Assembly: GCF_000172795.2 (NCBI RefSeq) | Contig: NZ_CP020951.1 | Coordinates: 434,001 to 498,000, forward strand | Direction of reading: 5' to 3' | DNA from: Rhizobium sp. CIAT894 | Lineage (GTDB): Bacteria; Pseudomonadota; Alphaproteobacteria; Rhizobiales; Rhizobiaceae | DNA length: 64,000 bases | Shown: piece after piece, positions 34,371 to 42,342 of the stretch | How positions within the stretch are numbered: position 1 is the stretch's first letter | Layout of the letters: each line of letters opens with the position of its first letter | Notes under the pieces: model-generated | The model's database searches: none | What the model was told of the DNA's origin: nothing | Seen by the model: only the letters and a program-made list of their open reading frames with translations | Position numbers and translations under genes: made by a program

Positions 34371-34492
34371 TTCACCACACCTTGTCGTCACGGACAGATG
34401 GAATGACATGGCGAATGCATGGGGAACTACATCTGTGTCGCGAGTTCGATTCTCGCCAGGGCCTGGTCCTGTAGCTCAGTCGGTAGAGCAAG
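34371..34492 (+). ncRNA. Y RNA-like module 2 with permuted tRNA-like module
   Basis: CTTGTCGTCA (34381-34390) forms the 5' element. GGCGAATGC (34410-34418) and ACTAC (34426-34430) form the 3' element, with 16 bases between box starts. A T arm GCGAG-TTCGATT-CTCGC (34440-34456) follows. CAGGGCC (34457-34463) can pair with GGTCCTG (34465-34471) over seven positions including one G-T, though with one intervening base the last pairs must open. The D arm TAGCTCAGTCGGTAGAGCA is at 34472-34490. The order of parts is the same as in module 1. Confidence 0.72.
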
Positions 34493-34610
34493 CTGTTCCC
34501 CGGACACTTGTCGTCATGACGAAGATTGCAGTGGCGAATGCCGGACGGAACTACAGCCTCCAAAGTTGGATGGTCTGGCAGGTTCGACTCCTCCTGGGCA
34601 TACGCTCTCT
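34493..34610 (+). ncRNA. Y RNA-like module 3 with T arm
   Basis: CTTGTCGTCA (34507-34516) is the same 5' element as in module 2. GGCGAATGC (34533-34541) and ACTAC (34550-34554) follow with a 17-base offset. A T arm GCAGG-TTCGACT-CCTCC (34578-34594) has one mismatched pair. No D arm or pairing acceptor follows, so the tRNA-like part is either reduced or decayed. Confidence 0.65.
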
Positions 34611-34640
34611 GGCACGAGCGGGGCCATCCGGTTTCGTCCA

Positions 34641-34800
34641 CCCTCGTCGCCGCTGCAAGCTCCTGCCACGCAGGAACGGACTACCCCGGCGAATGCCGGC
34701 AGGACTACAAGGAGAGAGCGGCCCCTCGGATTTCCGGCGGGCAGGTCGGGTGTTCAAATCATCCCGTGTTTCCGAAAGGAGCACGTAGCTCAGTAAATTG
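34641..34800 (+). ncRNA. Y RNA-like module 4 with permuted tRNA-like module
   Basis: CCTCGTCGCC (34642-34651) is the 5' element. GGCGAATGC (34688-34696) and ACTAC (34704-34708) are the 3' element. The T arm is GGGTG-TTCAAAT-CATCC (34748-34764). CGTGTTTCC (34765-34773) and GGAGCACG (34778-34785) pair around a GAAA tetraloop with one bulged T. TAGCTCAG (34786-34793), the first half of a D arm, follows. The tetraloop closing the acceptor stem makes the permuted reading the natural one here, since no free 5' or 3' end fits. Confidence 0.68.
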
Positions 34801-34807
34801 TCCTGTC

Positions 34808-34872
34808 AGATCTCGTCGCCGGGGATTGAACAAAGCCTTGGGCGAATGCCGCCGGCGACTACAGGGGCCGCA
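34808..34872 (+). ncRNA. Y RNA-like module 5
   Basis: TCTCGTCGCC (34811-34820) is followed by GGCGAATGC (34841-34849) and ACTAC (34858-34862) with a 17-base offset. There is no T arm after it. Downstream, CTCGTCGCC recurs at 34921-34929 without a matching GGCGAATGC box, perhaps a remnant of a sixth unit. The module ends 114 bases before rtcB, so the array and rtcB are probably on one transcript. Confidence 0.62.
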
Positions 34873-34985
34873 TCGCGCCATGATCGTGGAATGCGTGCGG
34901 CGAGATAGATCTCCGCAATGCTCGTCGCCCAGGCGGTGTGAAGAGACGCAACGGAACAAGAAGGACTGCAAACGCAGAAAAGACA

Positions 34986-36404
34986 ATGATAGCGGTAATG
35001 AGCGGACAGGATTTGATCGATGCCGGCATGAGCCAGGGGAAGTGGTTTCGCCCGGCTCTCGACGCGGCCAACGCGGTTTTGAGCAAGGGTGGCTCGGTGA
35101 CCGATGCGCTGGAGGCGGCAAGGGCCTTCCAGCCCGGGCCGACGCTTGCCTTGAAGGCCGATAACGATATCGAGATCTATTCCAACATCCGCGCCGAGAA
35201 CGCCTTCGAGCAGGACAATGTCGAGAAGGTCAATGCGACGATGCGGGCGCTGGTGCGCACGCCGGTCGTCCGGGCCGCGGCGATCATGCCGGACGCCTGC
35301 CCGGCGGGTCCGGTCGGAACGATCCCGGTCGGCGGCGTCGTCGCGTCCGAAGCGATCCATCCCGGCATGCATTCGGCCGATATCTGCTGCTCCATGGCGA
35401 TCTCGATCTTTCCGAGCGTGGATCCGAAGTCGCTCCTGGATGCCGTGCACGCCGTGACGCATTTCGGTCCCGGCGGCCGTCCGCGCGGTGCGCAGATCAA
35501 GCCTTCCGAAGCGACGCTTTCGGCCTTCGAGCAGAATCCTTATCTGCGCGACGGTGCGCTGAGCGCTGGCATCGAGCATTTCGCCACCCAGGGCGACGGC
35601 AATCATTTCGCCTATGTCGGAACGATGAAGTCGACCGGTGAAACCGCGCTTGTGACCCACCACGGATCGCGAGCACCGGGCGCCCGCCTCTATGACAAGG
35701 GCATGAAGGTCGCCAATCGGTTTCGGGAGCGCATTTCGCCCGAGACGCATCGGGAAAATGCCTGGATTCCGGCGGATACCGAGGAAGGTGACTTTTACTG
35801 GTCGGCGCTGCAGACGATCCGCCAGTGGACGAAAGAGAACCACTATGTCCTTCACGACATGGCGGCGGAAAAACTCTCGGCCAAGGTCGCGGACCGCTTC
35901 TGGAACGAGCATAATTTCGTCTTCCGGAAGTCGGACGGGCTGTTCTACCACGGAAAGGGTGCCACCCCCGCCTTCGACAACTGGGCGCATGATGCGACCG
36001 ATCTGACCATCATTCCGCTCAATATGGCGGAACCGATCCTGATCGTTCGCGGCTCGAACGCTGCCCATGGCCTCGGCTTCTCGCCGCATGGCGCTGGCCG
36101 CAACTTTTCGCGCAGCGCGCATATGAGGCAGCTGTCTGCGGAGTATGGAGCGGATTCGCGGGGGCTCAGCCCGAACAACATCGCGGCTATTCTGGAGAAG
36201 GAAACAAGCGGTCTCGACGCGCGGTTCTTCTCCGGCTTCGCCGACGTGTCGGAACTGCCGAGCGCCTACAAGAGCGCTGCGAACGTGCGGGCGCAGATCG
36301 CGCACTACGGTCTCGCCGAAGTGGTCGACGAGGTGATCCCCTACGGGAGCATCATGGCCGGCGACTGGCAGCAGAATGCACCCTGGCGTAAAAAGCGCCG
36401 GTAA
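34986..36404 (+). CDS. rtcB: RNA-splicing ligase RtcB
   Basis: This 472-residue GTP-dependent ligase joins RNA 2',3'-cyclic-phosphate or 3'-phosphate ends to 5'-hydroxyl ends. The metal-binding region is HPGMHSADICCSM, GDGNHFAYVG carries further ligands, and the guanylated histidine is in SPHGAGR near residue 368. It is longer than E. coli RtcB (408 residues) and belongs to a different subgroup. The start is uncertain: the ATG at 34986 has only a weak ribosome-binding site, and in-frame ATGs occur at 34938 and 34998. It is the last gene of the rsr transcript. rtcA, usually paired with rtcB in these operons, is absent. Confidence 0.92.
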   Translation: MIAVMSGQDLIDAGMSQGKWFRPALDAANAVLSKGGSVTDALEAARAFQPGPTLALKADNDIEIYSNIRAENAFEQDNVEKVNATMRALVRTPVVRAAAIMPDACPAGPVGTIPVGGVVASEAIHPGMHSADICCSMAISIFPSVDPKSLLDAVHAVTHFGPGGRPRGAQIKPSEATLSAFEQNPYLRDGALSAGIEHFATQGDGNHFAYVGTMKSTGETALVTHHGSRAPGARLYDKGMKVANRFRERISPETHRENAWIPADTEEGDFYWSALQTIRQWTKENHYVLHDMAAEKLSAKVADRFWNEHNFVFRKSDGLFYHGKGATPAFDNWAHDATDLTIIPLNMAEPILIVRGSNAAHGLGFSPHGAGRNFSRSAHMRQLSAEYGADSRGLSPNNIAAILEKETSGLDARFFSGFADVSELPSAYKSAANVRAQIAHYGLAEVVDEVIPYGSIMAGDWQQNAPWRKKRR

Positions 36405-36410
36405 ACACCG

Positions 36411-36436
36411 GGGAAGGCAACCAGGCTTGCCTTCCC
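36411..36436 (+). terminator. Hairpin terminator after rtcB
   Basis: GGGAAGGCAA and TTGCCTTCCC form a perfect ten-pair stem around CCAGGC seven bases after the rtcB stop codon. The T run is missing, so termination may be factor-assisted. It marks the probable end of the RNA-repair transcript. Confidence 0.7.
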
Positions 36437-36728
36437 TCATATGCGCCATGGAATCCTGCTTAGAGTCTGCTCAAGAAAGCGGGTATCGGGCCGGCCTTCT
36501 TGTCATGAGTTTGATCGTTGAGGTTTGGAAGAAGGCAGTCAACCGTTAAGCCGAACACAACGTTACACCACCCAAATAACGTGTCGCCTGTTCAGGGAAT
36601 GATGTGCAGAGAGTTCGATATCCTTCAAGGCGGCCAAGCTGAACATTCCGAAAGTGCGAACGCGCCGACCAAGCGAGCTGCGATCGGCATTGTCTCGATC
36701 GTCAAGTCTATGCCCGTATATCAACGGT
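36437..36728. other. Intergenic stretch, nothing recognised
   Basis: This gap lies between the rtcB terminator and the convergent LysR gene. Short open frames on both strands have no family resemblance or ribosome-binding site. Confidence 0.5.
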
Positions 36729-37670
36729 TCATGCGAGGGCGAATGCGGTATCCCACGGCGTAGGATCTGGGAAAAGCTCGACGAGAAATGCAACGAACGC
36801 CCTTACGTTCGGATTGCCGCGCCGACTTTCCGGCCACAGCGCCGTTATGTGGTGTCTGTCCATCCAGTAGGTCTTCAGCACCGGGACGAGTTCGCCGCGG
36901 GCGACGTAAGGACCGGCGATGTACGTCGCCGAAATGCCGATGCCGCCGTCGTTCACGAGGATCGCCACGACCGCATCGCTGTTGTCGACGACGATGTTGG
37001 CGTTGGGCAAGACCTCCTGGATCCGCTCGCCGGTCCGGAAGGGCCATCGCATTGACTGTCCCGAGCTCTGATAGCGGAAGTTGACGCAGTCGTGCCCATC
37101 GAGGTCCTCGGGGCGCGTCGGAATGCCACGTCGCTCGAGGTAGGCTGGTGACGCGAACGCGCAGACCCTGTTCGGCGCAAGTGTCCTGGCGATAAGGCGT
37201 GAATCGACCGGCTGGCCCACGCGAATCGCCACGTCGATCCCTTCCTCGACAAGGTCTGTGAAGGTATCGCCTAGGCGGAGGTCGATAGAGACCTTGGGGT
37301 AACGCTCCCGGAACGCTGGGAGATGCGGACTGATGAGATGCACTCCAACCGGCAGAGGCGCGGTGATCTTCATCAATCCGGCGGGTTCGGCCCGCGTCGC
37401 GGCTGCGGCCTGTTCGATTTCCTCGGCCTGCTGCAACAAGCGCAACGCCCGTTCATGAAGTGCAAGTCCTTCAGAAGTCAGGGTCAAAGAGCGCGTAGTG
37501 CGGCTGAAGAGCCGGACTCCTAGCCGTTCCTCCAGGCGCTGCACGCTCTTGCTGATCGCCGAGGGAGAAATCGATAGGGAGCGAGCGGCAGCGGTGTAAC
37601 TGCCAAGCGATGCGGCACGAGCAAACGCTATGATACCTGTCAGTCGGTCTATTCCGATTTGTTCCGCCAT
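36729..37670 (-). CDS. LysR-family transcriptional regulator
   Basis: This 313-residue regulator begins MAEQIGIDRLTGIIAFARAA, with the helix-turn-helix AARSLSISPSAISKSVQRLEERLG, then a periplasmic-binding-like effector domain. The frame continues upstream for 139 codons without similarity to regulators, so the ATG at 37670 is preferred. It is divergent from the NTF2-like gene at 37825 and may control it or the oxidoreductase genes nearby. Its subgroup (single-domain CrgA/PecT-like) often responds to redox or aromatic compounds. Confidence 0.87.
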   Translation of the reverse strand: MAEQIGIDRLTGIIAFARAASLGSYTAAARSLSISPSAISKSVQRLEERLGVRLFSRTTRSLTLTSEGLALHERALRLLQQAEEIEQAAAATRAEPAGLMKITAPLPVGVHLISPHLPAFRERYPKVSIDLRLGDTFTDLVEEGIDVAIRVGQPVDSRLIARTLAPNRVCAFASPAYLERRGIPTRPEDLDGHDCVNFRYQSSGQSMRWPFRTGERIQEVLPNANIVVDNSDAVVAILVNDGGIGISATYIAGPYVARGELVPVLKTYWMDRHHITALWPESRRGNPNVRAFVAFLVELFPDPTPWDTAFALA

Positions 37671-37824
37671 GGCACTATTAAAGCGAACATCGCCCAGATT
37701 ATCAATCGACAAGTTTGGATCTATTCGTCCTACCACTGCATCACCGGATGCCAGAATGTGGTCCATTACACTTGAAGTGTCTTGGCGCCATCGATCTGAC
37801 GATCGCAACGATATGGAGACATCG

Positions 37825-38424
37825 ATGTCCAACTTTAAAAATCTCGGCTTTGGCCTTGTTCTGGCAGTTGCCACGGCCGGAGCAGTATCGACTGCTGCCA
37901 TGATGGCTGCGCCAGCTGCGATCGCCCAGGAAAACAAAGCCGACGTATCCGACAACGTCGGGATCGTCGCCGACTTCCTCAACAACACCGGTGCCGACAA
38001 GGTCGAGGCAGCTGCCAAGCGTCTGGTCGCTCCCGATGCTACATACATTTCGTTGAACTTCGACAACCCGGAACTCAAGCAGATCATACCGTGGGTCGGA
38101 ACCCAGAAGGGGCCAGAAGCCTACAGCAACGCGATTATGCGGGTTCAGCAATTTGGAACACTGGAGGACTTCAAGGTTCTCGACATGTTTGGAGCCGGTG
38201 AGAATGTTGCCGTCTTCGGCCAGTTCACCTATCGCGCCAAAGCAACCGGGATTGTCGTTACGTCACCCCTAGCTATTCGCGCCAAGGTCCGCGACGGCAA
38301 GATCGTGTTTTTCCAGTTCATGGAAGATAGCTACGGGACGGCCTCCGCGTTCCGGGTGAGCGGCAAGTGGACAGTGAAGACCGATCCTGCCGGTTCAACT
38401 TTCGAAGTTGGCAAGGACAACTAA
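37825..38424 (+). CDS. Secreted NTF2/SnoaL-like protein
   Basis: This 199-residue protein has an N-terminal signal peptide (hydrophobic stretch followed by APAAIAQEN, cleavage probably after AQ or AIA). A single NTF2/SnoaL-like cone-shaped domain follows, with VGIVADFLNN and the repeated strand patterns VAVFGQFTYRA and KIVFFQFMED. Proteins of this fold bind or isomerise small hydrophobic molecules. The start at 37825 has GGAGA five bases upstream. It is divergent from a LysR gene and stands before a Tat-tagged SDR, so a common periplasmic role is possible but unproved. Confidence 0.75.
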   Translation: MSNFKNLGFGLVLAVATAGAVSTAAMMAAPAAIAQENKADVSDNVGIVADFLNNTGADKVEAAAKRLVAPDATYISLNFDNPELKQIIPWVGTQKGPEAYSNAIMRVQQFGTLEDFKVLDMFGAGENVAVFGQFTYRAKATGIVVTSPLAIRAKVRDGKIVFFQFMEDSYGTASAFRVSGKWTVKTDPAGSTFEVGKDN

Positions 38425-38685
38425 GCCAAACAGGGGCTTCGAATTCGGACATTTGATGCGGTCTCAAAGCTGGACCGCCGCGAATATCTAGGGGCGGAAA
38501 TCGACGTTGGGGCAAGAAGCGAAACCGGCCTTCCACGCTTATGCAAAGCCAGCGCGCTAACGACCTGTCCGAGCCTCTCCTTCCCTTGCCTAGACTGACA
38601 CTGGAAGCGGCAACCGCATCGCAGCGTTCTGCGATGTCAATCGCCAGATTCAAAAAACCTAAACACCCAGGAAAGTGAAAGCACC

Positions 38686-39546
38686 ATGACCGATCAGAAC
38701 CAAGATCAACCTCAGGCATCCATGTCGCGTCGCGGCCTCCTGAGCGCCGTAGCGATCGCTCCGCTGGCAGCGGGCGTGGTTGTGGAAACTGCCTCTGCGG
38801 AGACCGCTCGCGGCGGCACCGGAAAAGCGGCCATCGTGACAGGATCGTCCCGTGGAATCGGCGCCGCTGTGGCCAAGCGTCTTGGGCGCGAGGGATACAC
38901 GGTGACAGTGAATTTCATTGTGAACCGCGATCTCGCCGATGCGGTCGTGCGCGACATCGAGAGTGCAGGCGGAAAAGCAATCGCGGTCCAGGCAGACATA
39001 AGCGACCCCGACGCGGTGCGCCGACTTTTTGACGAAAACGACAAGGCTTTCGGTGGCGTCGACGTTGTTGTCGCAAATGCGGGGATCATTCGTCAGACAC
39101 CCATGAGCGACATGACGGATGAAAACTTCAATCGATTGGTTGACGTCAACATGAAAGGCGGCTTTTACACGATGCGCGAAGCTGCACGGCGCGTTCGTGA
39201 CAATGGTCGCATTATCACGTTGTCTTCCACCGTCGCGCACGCGAGATTGCCCGCCTCCGGGCCCTATGGAGCCACCAAGGCCGCGCAGGAGATCTATGCC
39301 AATGTCCTGGCCAAGGAACTGGCAGGGCGCATGATTTCCGTCAACGCGATAGCGCCGGGTCCGGTCAATACCACGCTGTTCACGGACTTGAATAACGCGC
39401 AGGCGATTGCCGGTTTTGTCCAACGCACGCCGCATCATCGACTCGGTGAACCGGAGGACATTGCGAATGTCGTCGCTGCCTTGTGCTCGTCAGACGGCAT
39501 GTGGGTGAACGGCCAGACGATTCTCGCGAATGGTGGTCTGATCTGA
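38686..39546 (+). CDS. SDR oxidoreductase with an N-terminal Tat-like leader
   Basis: This 286-residue protein has a Tat-like leader, MSRRGLLSAVAIAPLAAG, ending near ASAE around residue 40. A complete SDR follows: cofactor motif TGSSRGIG, NAGII, and the YGATK catalytic site preceded by LSSTV. SDRs need NAD(P), which is scarce in the periplasm, so export would require a tightly bound cofactor as in glucose-fructose oxidoreductase; the leader could instead be a membrane anchor. The start has AAAGTGAAAGCACC before ATG. The substrate is unknown. Confidence 0.82.
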   Translation: MTDQNQDQPQASMSRRGLLSAVAIAPLAAGVVVETASAETARGGTGKAAIVTGSSRGIGAAVAKRLGREGYTVTVNFIVNRDLADAVVRDIESAGGKAIAVQADISDPDAVRRLFDENDKAFGGVDVVVANAGIIRQTPMSDMTDENFNRLVDVNMKGGFYTMREAARRVRDNGRIITLSSTVAHARLPASGPYGATKAAQEIYANVLAKELAGRMISVNAIAPGPVNTTLFTDLNNAQAIAGFVQRTPHHRLGEPEDIANVVAALCSSDGMWVNGQTILANGGLI

Positions 39547-39869
39547 ATCTCACGGCTCAGGCAGAACCCGCGCATACGCGGCTGCCTGATGCCATGGGAC
39601 GGCCAATTATCCCTACGGCCGTTTCGGTGCCTTGCAGCGGGAGCGATATATCGACTCGAGCGATCAGGCGCTGAAGGAACTGGCGTCTTAAATCCCATCC
39701 ATGTGGAAATCCGGCCGCAGATGATCCTGCGGCAGGATTTTGCTTTGCTGCGGCCGTATTCAGAAATGCCGTTTCTAACCGCATGCAGATTAGGCAGAAT
39801 AATCAACACGCGTCTTCGTTGTTAGATGTCTGTTGAGAAACAGCCACACTGCAAGAAAGACCGCTTATC
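39547..39869. other. Intergenic stretch containing a shared promoter element
   Basis: No gene is visible in this 323-base gap. It carries the first copy of the shared element at 39772-39803. The DNA around it is otherwise unremarkable. Confidence 0.55.
39772..39803 (+). promoter_or_regulatory. Shared promoter element, copy 1 (Old Yellow Enzyme operon)
   Basis: TTTCTAACCGCATGCA, then 12 bases, then TAATCAAC, lies 67 bases before the ATG of the flavin oxidoreductase. The 16-base block and the 12-base spacing to TAAT repeat before three other units in this region. TAATNN could be the -10 box, and the 16-base block an operator or alternative -35 region. Confidence 0.6.
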
Positions 39870-41030
39870 ATGAACACTCCACTCTTCGAACCGTTCACCT
39901 TTCCGAACGGATTGACCCTCCGGAACCATGTCGTCATGGCGCCGATGACCACATGGTCTGCCAGCGACGACCAAACGGTCTCCGGCGAGGAAGTCAGCTA
40001 CTACCGGCGCAGGGCACAGGGTGTTGGCCTGGTGCTGACAGGCTGCACGCACGTTACGGCAAACGGGATCGGCTTCACCGGCGAATTCGCGTCCTACCAC
40101 GACAAGTTCACACCAAGTCTGCGCCGGCTGGCAGAAGCCGCCAAAAGCGGTGGAGCGCCGGCGGTGCTTCAGATTTTCCATGCCGGCAACAAGGCAGAGG
40201 CAAGTCTGGTACCTGCCGATGATGTCGTAAGCGCCAGCTCGGTCCCGGTGGCTGCGGGACCTTTCAACGCTGGTGGAGTGACGCCACGCCCCTTGAGCCA
40301 TGACGAAATCCTGGACGTGATTTCTGCCTTCGGCGCAGCCACGCGCCGCGCCATTGAAGCCGGCTTTGACGGGATCGAACTCCACGGCGCACACGGCTTC
40401 CTGCTGCAGAACTTCTTCTCGCCGCTCTACAATCAGCGCGACGACGAGTGGGGTGGGTCGCCCGAAAACCGGATGCGTTTTCCGATCGCCGTCGTCATCG
40501 AGGTCAAGCGGGTCATCGACGAATTTGCGAAGCGGCCCTTCCTTTTGGGATATCGCATTTCGCCCGAGGAACCCGAAGAGGGTGGTCTTCGTATCGATGA
40601 CGCCTACGGCTTGATCGACCGCCTTATCGAAGCTGGCGTGGATTACGTCCACGCGTCGCTGAGCAACGTGCTTGAAGCAAAGCCCATTGACGGCAGCGAC
40701 GATCGCACGATCGCGGAGCTGATCGCCACCCGCGTGGCAGGACGCGTCCCGGTTATCGCGGCCGGCCAGATCAGGACACCTGACCAGGCAAGGAGCGCGC
40801 TCGACCTCGGCCTGTCGCTCGTGGCGGTCGGCCAGGGGCTGGTCATCAATCCCAATTGGGTCGAGTTGTCGAAGAATGGCAGCGAAAATCAGATCGAGGT
40901 TGAGGTCAGAACCTCGAAGGTTCCTGAGATCGAGATCCCCGGCAAACTGTGGGGCGTTATCCAGGCTGCCACCGGCTGGTTCAAGGTCAAAGACGACCGC
41001 CCGGAAGAAATCCAAAAAGCAAGGGCCTAA
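39870..41030 (+). CDS. NADH:flavin oxidoreductase, Old Yellow Enzyme family
   Basis: This 386-residue FMN barrel reduces activated alkenes, nitro compounds or nitrate esters with NAD(P)H. Substrate- and FMN-binding signatures are HGAHGFLLQNFFSP, DEWGGSPENRMRFP and VIAAGQIRTPDQA. It opens the plus-strand unit with the SDR 74 bases downstream. It carries the shared promoter element, linking it to the aldehyde oxidoreductase and exporter genes, and suggesting a role against reactive electrophiles. Confidence 0.9.
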   Translation: MNTPLFEPFTFPNGLTLRNHVVMAPMTTWSASDDQTVSGEEVSYYRRRAQGVGLVLTGCTHVTANGIGFTGEFASYHDKFTPSLRRLAEAAKSGGAPAVLQIFHAGNKAEASLVPADDVVSASSVPVAAGPFNAGGVTPRPLSHDEILDVISAFGAATRRAIEAGFDGIELHGAHGFLLQNFFSPLYNQRDDEWGGSPENRMRFPIAVVIEVKRVIDEFAKRPFLLGYRISPEEPEEGGLRIDDAYGLIDRLIEAGVDYVHASLSNVLEAKPIDGSDDRTIAELIATRVAGRVPVIAAGQIRTPDQARSALDLGLSLVAVGQGLVINPNWVELSKNGSENQIEVEVRTSKVPEIEIPGKLWGVIQAATGWFKVKDDRPEEIQKARA

Positions 41031-41104
41031 CACCTCCTCTCTAAACCCCGGCGGTGCTGGCGATTCAGTCAGCCCAAGCGGGATTCAACACCAAGGAAAT
41101 ATCT

Positions 41105-41944
41105 ATGAGTAAAGTTTGGATGATCACCGGCGCCGGCCGCGGCATGGGCCTGGATTTCGCCAAGGCGGTTCTGGCCGCCGGCGACAAGCTGATTGCCACC
41201 GGTCGCAACCCCGAGCGGGTTGCCAAGGCAATCGGACCATCGGAGACTCTGCTGGTAACCACGCTGGATGTGACAAAGCCGGCCGACGCAGTCTCCGCCG
41301 TCGATGCAGCGATCGACCGTTTCGGACGCATCGACGTGCTGGTCAACAATGCTGCAAGCTTCTACGCCGGGTATTTCGAGGATCTGACACGGGAGCAGAT
41401 GGATCTGCAGCTGGCGAGCGGTCTCATCGGCCCCATGAATGTCACGCGCGCCGTGCTGCCGGTGATGCGGCGCCAGGGGGCCGGCAAGATCGTATCGATC
41501 TCGTCGACGGCAAGCCTGGTGGGGTTTGAATTCTGCAGCGCCTACGCTGCAGCAAAGTTCGCGTTGGATGGCTGGATCGAGTCGCTGCAGCCTGAAGTGG
41601 CCCCGTTTGGTATCGAGACCATGATCGTCAATCCGGGCTTCTTCCGCACAGAGCTTCTGAGCGACGATTCCACCCAGTACGCTGCGTCAGCCGTCAGCGA
41701 CTACGCCGAACGGCGAGCCCAGAACATTGCTGGCTGGAAGTCCGCCAACGGTCAGCAGCCGGGTGACCCGGCCAAGCTCGCCCATGCGCTGATCACGTTG
41801 GTCAACCTGCCCGAGTTGCCCCGCCGCTTCATCGCCGGCGCCGACGCGGTCGGCATGGTCGAACAGAAGCTTGCCTTGGTGCAGCAGCAGATCGACGCCC
41901 ACAAGGAACTGTCCAGCTCTCTTGCCTTCGACACACAGGCCTGA
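41105..41944 (+). CDS. Short-chain dehydrogenase/reductase
   Basis: This 279-residue SDR has TGAGRGMG near the N-terminus, NNAAS, and YAAAK with the preceding SISST serine. The start is the ATG at 41105, with AAGGAA about eight bases upstream. It follows the Old Yellow Enzyme gene by 74 bases and is probably co-transcribed, so the pair may reduce the C=C and C=O groups of the same kind of compound. An 11-pair hairpin terminates the unit. Confidence 0.88.
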   Translation: MSKVWMITGAGRGMGLDFAKAVLAAGDKLIATGRNPERVAKAIGPSETLLVTTLDVTKPADAVSAVDAAIDRFGRIDVLVNNAASFYAGYFEDLTREQMDLQLASGLIGPMNVTRAVLPVMRRQGAGKIVSISSTASLVGFEFCSAYAAAKFALDGWIESLQPEVAPFGIETMIVNPGFFRTELLSDDSTQYAASAVSDYAERRAQNIAGWKSANGQQPGDPAKLAHALITLVNLPELPRRFIAGADAVGMVEQKLALVQQQIDAHKELSSSLAFDTQA

Positions 41945-41954
41945 AAGCGCTATC

Positions 41955-41979
41955 AGCGGGTGGCTGTAAGCCACCCGCT
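41955..41979 (+). terminator. Hairpin terminator after the SDR gene
   Basis: AGCGGGTGGCT and AGCCACCCGCT form a perfect 11-pair stem around GTA, eleven bases after the stop codon, followed by a moderately T-rich stretch. It is a good candidate for a rho-independent terminator. Confidence 0.8.
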
Positions 41980-42342
41980 CAATCTTCTGTATTCTTCCGT
42001 CACCAAGATCGACAACCATCCCCACGATCTGATTGCGTCGGTCTCATCAGCCAAAGAAAGCCATGCGTGAACGGACCATGATGGCCAAAGCGATAAAACA
42101 GGTCAGCCAATAATACGACGCACCCGGCGTCGGCCAGGCGCTGTGTCATGCCGAAAAGGGATTCTCGGGGGCCTCCCGCCCATATGGAGAAGAACGCCCG
42201 ATGACCCCGATGGTACGCTGGCGTCTTCCTCCGGCCGGAGTACGCAGACTTGTGCTTCGCCGTCTGGCATCCTGATCGGGATGTTCTCAGCTCACGGATG
42301 CTTCGATGGTGGGCCGACAGCTATGTATGCCTTCAGGGGCGT
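41980..42342. other. Convergent intergenic stretch, nothing recognised
   Basis: This gap lies between the SDR terminator and the end of the MFS gene on the other strand. Frames open here mostly overlap the MFS gene antisense and show no family features. Confidence 0.5.

Noticed and set aside
34339..34463. A canonical tRNA gene starting at the GGACCCG/D-arm segment
   Set aside because: The distance from D arm to the next T arm is over 70 bases with a Y-RNA-type module in place of an anticodon arm, and the acceptor strands in normal order pair at only five of seven positions.
34408..35164. Several open frames of 120-210 codons running through the Y RNA array
   Set aside because: They cross the repeated RNA modules, have low-complexity arginine- and serine-rich translations, and lack ribosome-binding sites. 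The RNA features explain the sequence better.
38606..38640. A fifth copy of the shared promoter element before the Tat-tagged SDR
   Set aside because: AACCGCATCGCA resembles part of the block but needs an inserted base and lacks TTTCT and the correctly spaced TAAT.
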